A stretch of 64,000 nt of DNA from Sphingopyxis sp. JAI108 (lineage in GTDB: Bacteria > Pseudomonadota > Alphaproteobacteria > Sphingomonadales > Sphingomonadaceae): positions 1,736,001-1,800,000 of the forward strand of contig NZ_JACCCJ010000001.1 of assembly GCF_013410105.1 (NCBI RefSeq), read 5' to 3'. The notes below the pieces were generated by a model, which saw nothing but the letters and a program-made list of their open reading frames with translations, searched no databases and was not told the origin of the DNA. Positions 8,766-17,555 of this stretch are shown piece by piece. Position 1 is the stretch's first letter. The number at the start of each line of letters is the position of its first letter. The translations under genes were made by a program, and so were the position numbers.

Positions 8766-9430
8766 GATCGGTGCGCTCTTTCCTTGAATTCGAACCGCGG
8801 GTCGCGGCGGACGCGATTTGGCCAGTCCCCGGCGCGTAGCCAGAGTGCCTCATCCGCCAAGGCCGGCGTCGGCGCGGGTTGTAACGAGGCGAGGAGATAC
8901 TGTCCATAAGGCCAGTCTCCGATCTCCGAGTCCGCATTGATATGACCGAACGGCCCGGCATTGACGAAACGCGCGTCCCACTGCCGGGCGAGCCGCCACA
9001 CATGCGCGGCCTTGGCATAGGGATCGTTGTCGCTGGCGACGACGGTCATCGGCACGCGCGACGTGAAGCCGGACGCGCCGGCAAAGCTTTGCACGCCATG
9101 TTTGTGTCGCAGTCGGCCAAGGTCGGGCGGCGCGACGAGCAGCGCGCCGGTGATGCGCGTCCGCGTCACCGCGCTGGCGCCGGCGAACCAGTGGGCAAAG
9201 GCGTGGCAGCCGAGGCTGTGCGCGGCGACGAGCACAGGTCCGCTCTCGACCTCGATCGCGGCCGCGATGCGGCGCACCCATTCGTCCTTGTCGGGATTGT
9301 CCCAGCTGCCGAGTTCGATTCGCTCGCTATCCGGGAATTTATGCTCCCACAGGCTCTGCCAGTGGGTGGGGCCGCTGTTGTGAAGGCCCGGAATCGTCAG
9401 GATTTTATATCGGATCGTCGCACTGTGCAT
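8762..9430 (-). CDS. RBBP9/YdeN-family alpha/beta serine hydrolase
   Basis: The 222-residue protein opens with [20 protein letters not shown], typical of the RBBP9/YdeN family, and has the nucleophile elbow AHSLGCH near residue 78. Later segments VASDNDPY and [12 protein letters not shown] supply the likely acid and base. The start at 9430 is supported by GGAG eight bases upstream; the longer open frame extending to 10612 is an artefact. It is coupled to cysK by a 4-base overlap. The substrate is unknown. Confidence 0.85.
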   Translation of the reverse strand: MHSATIRYKILTIPGLHNSGPTHWQSLWEHKFPDSERIELGSWDNPDKDEWVRRIAAAIEVESGPVLVAAHSLGCHAFAHWFAGASAVTRTRITGALLVAPPDLGRLRHKHGVQSFAGASGFTSRVPMTVVASDNDPYAKAAHVWRLARQWDARFVNAGPFGHINADSEIGDWPYGQYLLASLQPAPTPALADEALWLRAGDWPNRVRRDPRFEFKERAHRS

Positions 9431-9579
9431 GACGGTTTCTCCATTGAGGGGGCAAGGGGAACCGCGGTGACGGGTGCATATGAGATAATTCAACCGAATA
9501 AATAGACAATTGCTTTGTGATGAATCGGCGCTGTTTTCCGACGAGGCGAAGCGAGCCCTCCGGCGGCTACGGAAATGCG

Positions 9580-10890
9580 TCAGTTGGTCTGTTTGAACTG
9601 CGGCTCGAATGTTTTGGCGCGGCGCAGTTCGGGAAAGATCCAGGCCCAAAGCGCCGTTACGCCAACCGCGGCAGCGCCGCCGACGACCACGGCGCTGATC
9701 GGGCCGAGCGCGGCGGCCATCGCGCCCGCGCGCATCTCGCCGAGCTCGTTCGAGGCCGAAATGGCGAGCCCGGATGCGGCGCTGACGCGCCCGCGCATGT
9801 GGTCGGGCGTGTTGAGCTGGATCAGCGTGCCGCGAACGAACACCGAGAACATGTCGGCAGCACCCATCAGCACGAGCAGCGCGAGCGACAGGATCAGGCT
9901 GGTCGAGAGCCCGAAGGCGACCGTCCCGGCGCCGAACACGGCGACCGCCCAGAGCATTTTCACCCCGACATCGCGCTCGATCGGTCGGATGGCGAGGCCC
10001 ACGGCAACGCCGACCGACCCGAAGGCGACGGCGGCGCGCATCAAGCCCGCGCCCTCCGGTCCGGCGTGCAATATATCGCGCGCGAAGACGGGAAACATCG
10101 CGGTAGCCCCCGCGAGCAGCACGGCGAACAGGTCGAGCGTGATCGTGCCCAGAAGGAAGCGCTCGACCCACACGAATTGCAGCCCGTCGACCATTTCGCG
10201 CAGCGGATGCCGGCGCACCTCGGCCGGCGGCGGCAGCACGGGGCGCACGCGGCTCAAGGTGAAGGCCGAAATCGCGAGCAGCGCCGCGGCGAAGACATAG
10301 ACCGACGCCGGGTGCGCGGCATAGATGAGTCCGCCTGCCGCCGGGCCGATCACCGAAGCCGATTGCCAGGCGATGCTGCTCATCGCGATCGCGCGCGGCA
10401 GCACGGCGGGTGGCACGATATTGGGCGCGATCGCGCTCATCGCCGGGCCCGAAAAGACGCGGGCTACCCCGTGGAGCGCGGCAAGGCCGAAGAGCAGATT
10501 GAGCGTCAGGCCGTCGGTCCAGGTGAACCAGCCGAGCGTGGCCGCGATAAGCAGATCGATCAGGTTCGAGAAGATCGCGACGCTGCGCCGTTCGAAGCGA
10601 TCGGCCGCCCATCCGGCGACGGGGGTCAGGATCGCGAGCGGGACGAACTGGAACAGCCCGAGCAGTCCGAGCTGGAACGACGCCTCCTTGATCGACATGC
10701 CATAGTCGGAGCGCGCGGTGTCATAGAGTTGGTACCCGATCACGACGACCATCGCGATTGTCGCCATTACCGCAGCGAAGCGCGCGAGCCAGAAATAGCG
10801 GAAGTCGGGAAAGCTGAGCGGGGAAGGGGCTTTGGGCGTCGCCTCCGGCATCACCGGTTCTTCGCCTTCGGGTGGGGGGATCGTCGCCAT
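9580..10890 (-). CDS. MFS transporter, EntS-like (MFS_3)
   Basis: The 436-residue protein has about 12 hydrophobic helices, with the typical MFS loop GWAADRFERRSV between helices 2 and 3. Its sequence style (FPDFRYFWLARFAAVMATIA, then QFVPLAILTPVAGWAADR, and LNTPDHMRGRVSA late in the chain) matches the EntS/MFS_3 group of efflux carriers, which export siderophores or drugs. No siderophore genes are nearby, so the substrate is open. It is divergent from the DUF885 gene, with 128 bases between them. Confidence 0.85.
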   Translation of the reverse strand: MATIPPPEGEEPVMPEATPKAPSPLSFPDFRYFWLARFAAVMATIAMVVVIGYQLYDTARSDYGMSIKEASFQLGLLGLFQFVPLAILTPVAGWAADRFERRSVAIFSNLIDLLIAATLGWFTWTDGLTLNLLFGLAALHGVARVFSGPAMSAIAPNIVPPAVLPRAIAMSSIAWQSASVIGPAAGGLIYAAHPASVYVFAAALLAISAFTLSRVRPVLPPPAEVRRHPLREMVDGLQFVWVERFLLGTITLDLFAVLLAGATAMFPVFARDILHAGPEGAGLMRAAVAFGSVGVAVGLAIRPIERDVGVKMLWAVAVFGAGTVAFGLSTSLILSLALLVLMGAADMFSVFVRGTLIQLNTPDHMRGRVSAASGLAISASNELGEMRAGAMAAALGPISAVVVGGAAAVGVTALWAWIFPELRRAKTFEPQFKQTN

Positions 10891-11018
10891 CGGTGTTCGC
10901 CGTAACCGGCTTTTCGTGCCTGTCCAGACAGCATAGCTTTGCCGTTCGTCGATTTTCGGGTGCCATCGACCTGAGCGGCTGGCAGAAGCGCGGGCACCGG
11001 AGTCAGGGAGATCAAGGA

Positions 11019-12740
11019 ATGAATCGCAAATTTGTCCGCTTTGGCGGCGTCGCCATGGCTGCGACGCTGCTCGCGCTCACCGCTTGCAACGCATCCGACA
11101 ATAAATCCGCAACGGCTCAAAGCGCCAAGTCATGGACCGAATTTCGCGATAGTTTCCTCACCGGCTATTTTCCGCTCAATCCCAATTTCGCGGTCTATCA
11201 GGGCAAGCACGAGTTTGACGGGCAATTGCCCGACTGGTCGCCCGAGGGCCTTGAGAAACAGGCGGCCTATCTCGAAAAAACGATCGCCGATGCCAAGGCG
11301 TTCGACGGCGAAATGACCGACGCCGAAAAATTCGAGCGCGACTATCTGATCCACGTCGCGCAGGGGCAGCTCTTCTTCCTCCGCGACACCGATTTCGCCC
11401 GGAAGAACCCCGCCTTTTATACCGGCGCGCTCGATCCCAACGTCTATATCGCGCGCCCCTATGCCGACGCGACGACCCGGATGAAGGCATTCATCGCCTA
11501 TGCCGAAAAAGTCCCCGCGGCGGCAGCGCAGATCAAGGCGAATCTCAAGCTCCCGCTCCCCGCGACCTTCGTCAAATATGGCACGGCGGGTTTCGGCGGC
11601 TTTGCCGATTATTACAAGGGCGACGCCAAGGCGGCTTTCGCATCGGTCAAGGACGAGGCGCTGCAGAAGCAGTTCGATGATGCGGCCGAAAAGGCCGGCG
11701 CGGCGATGTCCGATCTTGCCGAATATGTCGGATCGCAGCCGGGCACGACCGACGGCTATGCGCTGGGCGCCGAGACATTCGCGAAGATGATCCTCACCAA
11801 CGAGGGCGTCGATACCCCGCTCGCCGAACTCGAGCGCATCGGGCGCGCCGACCTCAAGCGCAACCAGGATGCGCTGAAGGCCGCCTGCGCGACCTATGCC
11901 GCGGGGATGACGATCGCCGACTGCATGAAGAAGATGAATGCGGACAAGCCCGAGGGTGGCCCCGTCGCCGAGGCGCGGCGCCAGCTTCCGGTCCTGCGCG
12001 CCTTCCTGGTCGAGAAGGATATCGTGACGATCCCCGGCACCGAACAGGCGCAGGTGGAAGAATCGCCGCCGTACAATCGTCAGAATAGTGCCTATATCGA
12101 CATTCCGGGGCCGTATGAGAAAGGCCTGCCGTCGGTCTATTATATCTCGCCGCCCGATCCGGCGTGGGACAAGGCGACGCAGGATGCCTTCATTCCGGGC
12201 AAGAAGGACCTGCTTTTCACTTCGGTCCACGAGGTGTGGCCGGGGCACTTCCTCAACTTCCTCCACTCGAACCGCGCCGAGAGCATCTTCGGCAAGCTGT
12301 TCGTGGGCTATGCCTTCGCCGAAGGCTGGGCGCATTATACCGAGGAGATGATGTGGGATGCCGGGCTGGGCGAGGGCGACCTCGAAACCCATATCGGCCA
12401 GTTGTCGAACGCGCTGCTGCGCGATTGCCGCTATCTTTCGGCCATCGGGCTGCACACGCAGGGCATGACCGTCGCGGACAGCGAAAAGCTGTTCAAGGAG
12501 CAATGCTATCAGGACGAAGGCAACGCCCGGCAACAGGCGGCACGCGGCACTTATGATCCCGCCTATCTCAACTACACGATGGGCAAGCTGATGATCCGCA
12601 AGCTGCGCGAGGACTGGACGAAGGGCGACCGGACGAAGTGGAAGGCCTTCCACGACGAATTCCTGTCCTATGGCGGCCCGCCGATCCCGATGGTGCGCGC
12701 CGCGATGATGAAGGAAGATACGCCGAAGGCGGTCTTCTAA
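11019..12740 (+). CDS. DUF885 family lipoprotein, predicted metallopeptidase
   Basis: The 573-residue protein has a lipoprotein signal (ATLLALTACN, Cys about residue 20). The DUF885 core contains HEVWPGHFLNFLH and EGWAHYTEEM about 40 residues later, an arrangement resembling the HExxH...E zinc site of M3/M32 peptidases. The family is poorly characterised but is considered peptidase-like. The start at 11019 is chosen over the longer frame from 10872 because AGGGAG lies eight bases upstream and the signal peptide begins there. Confidence 0.85.
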   Translation: MNRKFVRFGGVAMAATLLALTACNASDNKSATAQSAKSWTEFRDSFLTGYFPLNPNFAVYQGKHEFDGQLPDWSPEGLEKQAAYLEKTIADAKAFDGEMTDAEKFERDYLIHVAQGQLFFLRDTDFARKNPAFYTGALDPNVYIARPYADATTRMKAFIAYAEKVPAAAAQIKANLKLPLPATFVKYGTAGFGGFADYYKGDAKAAFASVKDEALQKQFDDAAEKAGAAMSDLAEYVGSQPGTTDGYALGAETFAKMILTNEGVDTPLAELERIGRADLKRNQDALKAACATYAAGMTIADCMKKMNADKPEGGPVAEARRQLPVLRAFLVEKDIVTIPGTEQAQVEESPPYNRQNSAYIDIPGPYEKGLPSVYYISPPDPAWDKATQDAFIPGKKDLLFTSVHEVWPGHFLNFLHSNRAESIFGKLFVGYAFAEGWAHYTEEMMWDAGLGEGDLETHIGQLSNALLRDCRYLSAIGLHTQGMTVADSEKLFKEQCYQDEGNARQQAARGTYDPAYLNYTMGKLMIRKLREDWTKGDRTKWKAFHDEFLSYGGPPIPMVRAAMMKEDTPKAVF

Positions 12741-12803
12741 AAGCTCCGAAAAGGCCGGCTCGCCAACGATTTTGGTGGGCCGCCCTCTTCGCTTGCGTGT
12801 CGT

Positions 12804-14105
12804 TCAGCTCGACGGCGCGCGCAGTCGGGCGACGAAGAATCCGTCAAGACCGCCCGCGTCCGCGAGCACGCCCGGAAGGGTGCGGATGAAGCCGTTGCTG
12901 TCAGGCGCAATCGCTTCGGGCAATTCGTCGGCGCGTGCCGGCTCGATGGTCCATCCGGCGTGATGATCGAGGAAGGCCGACACCTGATCCTCGCCTTCGT
13001 CTGCCTCGAGCGAGCAGGTCGCGTAGATCAGCGTCCCGCCCGGTTTGACCCAGAAGGCCGCGCGCGCCAGTAGTTCGGCCTGCAGCGCCGACATTTCCGC
13101 GATCTGGCGGGGCTCGATGCGGTGCAGGACGTCGGGATGGCGGCGGAAGATGCCGGTCGCCGAGCAAGGCGCGTCGAGCAATACCGCGTCGGCCTGACCC
13201 TCGGGCGCCCACGACCGGATATCCCCTTGGACGACGTCCGCCGACAGGCCGGTCCGTTCCATGTTTGTGCGGAGCCGTTCGAGTCTTTTCGCGCTCGAGT
13301 CTACCGCGACGACTTCCCAGCCTGCAGCCGCGAGTTGCATCGTCTTCCCGCCGGGCGCGGCACAAAGGTCGAGAACGGTTCGGCCCTCGCCTGCGCCAAG
13401 CAGGCGTGCGGGCAGGCTCGCTGCCAGATCCTGTACCCACCAGCCGCCTTCGGCATAGCCCGGCATCGCCTCGACCGCCTGTCCACGCGGCAGGCGGCGA
13501 TGGCGCGGCGCAAGGGAAACCGCATCGGGCCATTCGTCGGCGCCCGGTTCGGCGGCGAAGCTGAGGTCGATCGGCGGCGGGACGCTCCAGCTCGCTTCGG
13601 CGGCCTCGACCGTCGTCAGGCTCCATTGCTCGGCCCATCGTTCGGCGGTGGGCAGGGGAAGGGTGGCGCGTTCGGGTAGCCGCCATTCCTCCTGCTGCGC
13701 GCGCGACAGGATCGCGTGGACCAGCCGTCGCGGCCCGCCATCGACGAGCGGCAGGGCGGTCGATACGACCGCATGGCCGGGACTTTTCAGCACCAGCAAC
13801 TGCGCAAGCGCGATCCGCAGCACGGCGCGCGACTTGACGTCATCGGGAAGAATCTGCGCCGTGGCGCCGTCGATCAGCGCGTCGATGTCGACCATCCAGC
13901 GCATCGTTTCGGAAGCGATCGCGACGGCGAACGCGCGGTCGGCGCCGGCCAGGCCCTGCGCCGCTGCGTGCATCGCAACGTCGAGCGGATCGCCGCGGCG
14001 CAGGATCGCGTCGATGAGGCGAAGCGCGGCGCGGCGCGGCGCCATGCCGGGGGGATCGGCTTCGCCCGCTTGCCGGCGACGCCGTGGGGGACGGCGATCG
14101 GTCAT
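12804..14105 (-). CDS. rsmB: 16S rRNA m5C967 methyltransferase RsmB-like
   Basis: The 433-residue protein has an N-terminal NusB-like domain (about 25-150) and a C-terminal RsmB/NOP2 methyltransferase domain. The SAM motif is LDLCAAPGGKT; the catalytic cysteines are in LDAPCSATG and YATCSLE. The enzyme methylates C5 of cytosine 967 of 16S rRNA. I place the start at the ATG at 14105 (MTDRRPPRRRR); the longer frame to 14225 would run into the divergent DUF1674 gene. No strong Shine-Dalgarno is visible. Confidence 0.9.
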   Translation of the reverse strand: MTDRRPPRRRRQAGEADPPGMAPRRAALRLIDAILRRGDPLDVAMHAAAQGLAGADRAFAVAIASETMRWMVDIDALIDGATAQILPDDVKSRAVLRIALAQLLVLKSPGHAVVSTALPLVDGGPRRLVHAILSRAQQEEWRLPERATLPLPTAERWAEQWSLTTVEAAEASWSVPPPIDLSFAAEPGADEWPDAVSLAPRHRRLPRGQAVEAMPGYAEGGWWVQDLAASLPARLLGAGEGRTVLDLCAAPGGKTMQLAAAGWEVVAVDSSAKRLERLRTNMERTGLSADVVQGDIRSWAPEGQADAVLLDAPCSATGIFRRHPDVLHRIEPRQIAEMSALQAELLARAAFWVKPGGTLIYATCSLEADEGEDQVSAFLDHHAGWTIEPARADELPEAIAPDSNGFIRTLPGVLADAGGLDGFFVARLRAPSS

Positions 14106-14159
14106 GAAGGGGCTACGACTTGCTTGGCGTGGCGCATCGGAAATCCTATAGGCAGGGCC

Positions 14160-14369
14160 ATGAACGACAGCAGCCCGAACCCGACCATCGGCGGAACGCC
14201 GCGCGCTGTAAAGCGCCCCGCCCATGTCAAAGCGCCTGCGGGCTGGACGAACAGCGCGGTTCCGGCTCCCAAGCCCATCGTCGAGGACATGGCCGAGGAC
14301 CAGCCGGGCGGGCGCAATCCGGTGCGCTATGGCGATTGGGAGTTGAAAGGCGTCGCCGTCGATTTTTGA
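14160..14369 (+). CDS. SDHAF4/DUF1674 small protein (succinate dehydrogenase assembly factor)
   Basis: The 69-residue protein ends in the signature of the DUF1674/SDHAF4 family: PGGRNPVRYGDWELKG followed by VAVDF. In mitochondria SDHAF4 protects flavinated SdhA and helps it join SdhB; the bacterial version is presumed to do the same. The N-terminal half is Pro-rich and probably disordered. It is divergent from rsmB across 54 bases. The longer open frame running from 13716 is only antisense extension through rsmB. No sdh genes are in view. Confidence 0.85.
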   Translation: MNDSSPNPTIGGTPRAVKRPAHVKAPAGWTNSAVPAPKPIVEDMAEDQPGGRNPVRYGDWELKGVAVDF

Positions 14370-14428
14370 CCGCCGCGACCCTGTGACCGCCCCCGCGAGA
14401 ATGCAGGGGCGGCCCTATATGCCCGTGC

Positions 14429-15208
14429 TCAGGCTGCGGGTAGTTCGGTGTTGAGCGGCATCTTGCCGCTCTTGACCTGCTCAGCGAACACTTCGCGCAT
14501 CAGCTGCAGCGAGAAGAGGTGCGCGAAGATCAGGCCGAGGATGCCGTTCTGCATCAGCTTGCGCAGCACGTCGCCGCGCAGCTCGCGCAGCTTGTTCTCG
14601 TCGACCATCTGGAAGCCGCGATAGACATAGGGCTTGTCATTGCCTTCCTGCTGGATCGAGACTTCGCCGTCCATCAGGAGGTCGGCCTTTTTCAGCTCCT
14701 CCATGAACATGCCCGTGCGCTGGCCGGCTTCTTCGAAATTCTTGCAGAATTCCAGTACGGCCTTGACCTGGTCCGACGGCTGCCCGTCGACGAACAGCAC
14801 GTCGCCTTCGTCGAACTTGCCGAGCGCGCCCGAGGTCGGGTCGAAGCACAGCGACAGCTCTTCCGTATTGGGCTGAAGCTTGGCGAGCAGGAAGGGGTAG
14901 CGGCGGATATAGGCTGGGACATACACCGGGTTGACCAGCTTGCCCTCGTCGTCGACGAAGGTGTTGATCCCTTCGTTGAGGCCCATCAGCGCGAGCGGAA
15001 CGGGATTGTCGCCCGCCGAAAAGACGATCGGGAAAAAGCGGCAGGCCGAGACGAATTCGTCCGAGGTCAGCGGGATCGCATGCTGGCCAACCAGGAATTC
15101 GGCGCTATCGAGCGGGCGGGCGCGGAAATCGGCGTGATCGACGCTCGAAAGCGGGACAAGGTCCTTGTAGAACAGCGGCAGGTTGGCAGGTGCGGGCGCA
15201 GTGGCCAT
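14429..15208 (-). CDS. SapC family protein
   Basis: The 259-residue protein matches the SapC family throughout: FYKDLVPLSSVDHADFR near the start, GLNEGINTFVDDEGK in the middle, then VPAYIRRYPFLLA and GIFDEGDVLF-like KFDEGDVLFVDGQ. Despite its name, taken from a Campylobacter S-layer locus, its biochemical role in alphaproteobacteria is not settled. There is no signal peptide and no membrane helix. It starts about 20 bases downstream of a purine-rich stretch and is the likely lead or single gene of its transcript. Confidence 0.85.
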   Translation of the reverse strand: MATAPAPANLPLFYKDLVPLSSVDHADFRARPLDSAEFLVGQHAIPLTSDEFVSACRFFPIVFSAGDNPVPLALMGLNEGINTFVDDEGKLVNPVYVPAYIRRYPFLLAKLQPNTEELSLCFDPTSGALGKFDEGDVLFVDGQPSDQVKAVLEFCKNFEEAGQRTGMFMEELKKADLLMDGEVSIQQEGNDKPYVYRGFQMVDENKLRELRGDVLRKLMQNGILGLIFAHLFSLQLMREVFAEQVKSGKMPLNTELPAA

Positions 15209-15258
15209 GTTTCAACTCCGGTAGGTGCCCGTCGGCGGGACAAAAAAGATACAGCGCC

Positions 15259-16725
15259 TTATTGGCCCGCGCGGTGCGACGCAAGGGGGCGATCGCCAAG
15301 TCCGGCGATGAGCTTGCCCGGATTGAGGATGCCCGCCGGATCGAGGCCGGCCTTGATACCGCGCAGCGCCGACAGCCGCGCCGGACTGTCGAGTTCGGCC
15401 AATATGTCGCGCTTCATCTGGCCGATGCCATGTTCGGCCGAAATCGAACCGCCAAGCTCGACAACGTGCGAATAGACGAGCCGGCTGACCGCCGCGCCAT
15501 GCTCGGCGAGCCATGCAGCGCCATCGACGCCGGCGGGCGGCTGGACGTGGTGATGCACGTTGCCGTCGCCGAGGTGCCCGAAGGACAAGGCGCGCAAGCC
15601 CGGAAAGACGCTTTCCAGCCGTCGCGGGTTTTCGGCGATAAAATCGGGCATCAAGTCGACCGGAACGCTGATATCGTGCTGAAGCGCGGGGCCTTCGGCG
15701 CGTTCGGCCTCGGAAATGGAATCGCGAAGCCGCCAGAAATCGTCGCTTTCGCGTTCGCTCTTGGCGATCACGACGTCGCGGATCAGGCCGGTGTCGATCG
15801 CCGCCGCCAGTTGCGGATCGAGCGCGTCGCCCAGCGGCCGATCTTGATCGCCCGCCAGTTCCAGCAGGATATGCCAGGGGTGGGGATCGGAAAGCGGCGC
15901 GCGCGTCTGGGGAATATGGCGCAGCACGGCGTCAAGGCAGCTTTGCGGGATCAGTTCAAAGCCCTCGAGCGCATCGCCGATCGCGGCATCGAGCCTGCGC
16001 AGCAGCAGGAGCGCGTGCTCGGGCGAATCGACGCCGATCCAAGCCGTACGCCGCGCCGCGACCGCGGGGACGAGGTGCAGGCAGGCAGCGGTCACGATAC
16101 CCAATGTCCCCTCAGCACCGCACAACAGGTGCCGCAGGTCGTAGCCGCGATTATCCTTCTTGAGCGGGGCGAGCCCGTCGAAAATGCTGCCGTCGGGCAG
16201 CACGGCCTCGAGTCCCGCGACCAGCGCGCGCATCGTCCCGTGGCGGAGCACCTGCGTTCCGCCCGCGTTCGTCGATACCAGCCCGCCGATCGTCGCCGAC
16301 CCTTTGCCGCCGAGCGTGAGCGGAAAGCGCAGGCCGTGCGCCAGAACGCCATCGTGGAAGACTTCCAATATCACCCCTGCCTCCGCGACGGCAAGCCGCG
16401 CCGCTTCGTCGACATGGCGTATGCGGTTCATACGCCGCAGGCTGAGCAGCAGCTGGTCGCCGCTGTCGTCGGGGGTGGCACCGCCAACCATACCGCTGTT
16501 GCCGCCCTGGGGAACCAGCGCAACTTGCTCGTCGGCGCACAGGCGGACGATAGCGGACACCTCCTGGGTCGATGCCGGCGACAGCATCGCGGCGGCGCGG
16601 CCGTGATATTTGCCGCGCCAGTCGGTCAGCCAGGGCGCGATCGTGCCGGGGTCGGCGCTATAGCCCTTCGGCCCGAGCAACGCCGCGAGCTTATCCAGTA
16701 GCGATGCCGATGGCGCGTGCGTCAT
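15259..16725 (-). CDS. FAD-binding oxidoreductase (D-2-hydroxyacid/D-2-hydroxyglutarate dehydrogenase-like)
   Basis: The 488-residue protein has the GlcD/FAD-linked oxidase plan: an FAD-binding PCMH domain (about 30-220) with VPQGGNSGMVGG and GGLVSTNAGG, GAEGTLGIVT, and a C-terminal cap with FGHLGDGNVHHH and ISAEHGIGQMK, the metal and substrate residues of D-lactate/D-2-hydroxyglutarate dehydrogenases. The substrate is a D-2-hydroxyacid; which one is open. I prefer the ATG at 16725 (MTHAPSASL) to the one at 16758, because AGGAG lies about ten bases upstream. Confidence 0.88.
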   Translation of the reverse strand: MTHAPSASLLDKLAALLGPKGYSADPGTIAPWLTDWRGKYHGRAAAMLSPASTQEVSAIVRLCADEQVALVPQGGNSGMVGGATPDDSGDQLLLSLRRMNRIRHVDEAARLAVAEAGVILEVFHDGVLAHGLRFPLTLGGKGSATIGGLVSTNAGGTQVLRHGTMRALVAGLEAVLPDGSIFDGLAPLKKDNRGYDLRHLLCGAEGTLGIVTAACLHLVPAVAARRTAWIGVDSPEHALLLLRRLDAAIGDALEGFELIPQSCLDAVLRHIPQTRAPLSDPHPWHILLELAGDQDRPLGDALDPQLAAAIDTGLIRDVVIAKSERESDDFWRLRDSISEAERAEGPALQHDISVPVDLMPDFIAENPRRLESVFPGLRALSFGHLGDGNVHHHVQPPAGVDGAAWLAEHGAAVSRLVYSHVVELGGSISAEHGIGQMKRDILAELDSPARLSALRGIKAGLDPAGILNPGKLIAGLGDRPLASHRAGQ

Positions 16726-16815
16726 GCCCTGCAACTCCTGAATTTTCGCGCGCTCCAAGGAATATGGAGCGGCGACAGTTCATTTGATGTTCAATCATCC
16801 TCGTTAAAGGGGGCG

Positions 16816-17442
16816 ATGGACGAATCATATCTGTTCGTCCAGCGGGGCATGGACGCGGGAGCCAAGGGTGAGCAGTATCTTCTGTCAGGACGCCAAGGGA
16901 GCGGCAGCGCGGCTGTGCTGACCGCGGCGTTCCTATGGTTCGTGGCGGCCGCGCCGACGGCCGACGCGGCGCCACCCCTGGCGGCGCCCGAGCCGCTGGT
17001 GGCGATTTCCGCGCCGACGGTCGATCAGGCTTCGTCGTTCTGGCAGGTGGTGATCGAGCAGCAGCTGATTATCCGCGTTCCGGCCCAGCGTTCGCAGCTC
17101 AACAATTTCGCCGCGGAACGGTCGATGCCCCGGCGGGTGAACGAGTTGCCGATCGTCTGGAAAGAAAAAAAGGCGCCCAAATGCGTCGCGATGCGCAACA
17201 TTATGGGAATGCAGGCGGTCCAGCGCGATAGTATCGACCTGATCACGCGGCAAAAGCAAAGATTGCGCGCGCAGCTCAATCGCGGCTGCCGCGCGCTCGA
17301 CTTCTATGCCGGCTTTTACATGCAGGGCAGCAAGGATGGCAAACTCTGCGAAGATCGCGACGAGATTCACGCGCGCACCGGCGCGCGGTGTGAGATCGAC
17401 AAGTTCCGGCTGATGGTCCCGGTTCACGACGACGACGATTGA
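16816..17442 (+). CDS. Conserved hypothetical exported protein
   Basis: I do not recognise a named family. The 208-residue reading starts at the ATG at 16816; the frame is open further upstream to 16717, but that part overlaps the start of the divergent flavoprotein gene. A hydrophobic stretch (AAVLTAAFLWFVAAAPTADA, about residues 32-51) looks like a late signal peptide or anchor. The C-terminal third is charged and rich in Cys and Arg (LNRGCRALDFYAGFYMQ, then GKLCEDRDEIHARTGARCE) and looks well folded. The coding quality is good and codon use matches the neighbours. Confidence 0.7.
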   Translation: MDESYLFVQRGMDAGAKGEQYLLSGRQGSGSAAVLTAAFLWFVAAAPTADAAPPLAAPEPLVAISAPTVDQASSFWQVVIEQQLIIRVPAQRSQLNNFAAERSMPRRVNELPIVWKEKKAPKCVAMRNIMGMQAVQRDSIDLITRQKQRLRAQLNRGCRALDFYAGFYMQGSKDGKLCEDRDEIHARTGARCEIDKFRLMVPVHDDDD

Positions 17443-17555
17443 TCGGGTTTTTCTCGGCCTTTCCTTGACTTTTCTCCGCTATTTGCCCAATGGCGCGGCA
17501 ACGTCCGCCTGCGTGGGAGGCGGCACGCTCCTTTTATTTCCGGACATATCGCCTC

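Noticed and set aside
7053-8909. 618-residue plus-strand frame
   Set aside because: It runs antisense through sleB and cysK and has no recognisable domain.
8762-10612. 616-residue minus-strand frame
   Set aside because: Only its last 222 residues form a real protein (the RBBP9-like hydrolase from 9430); the rest is an out-of-frame reading of the MFS gene.
12804-14225. Long N-terminal extension of rsmB
   Set aside because: The extra 40 residues overlap the divergent DUF1674 gene and lack family similarity; the ATG at 14105 is better.
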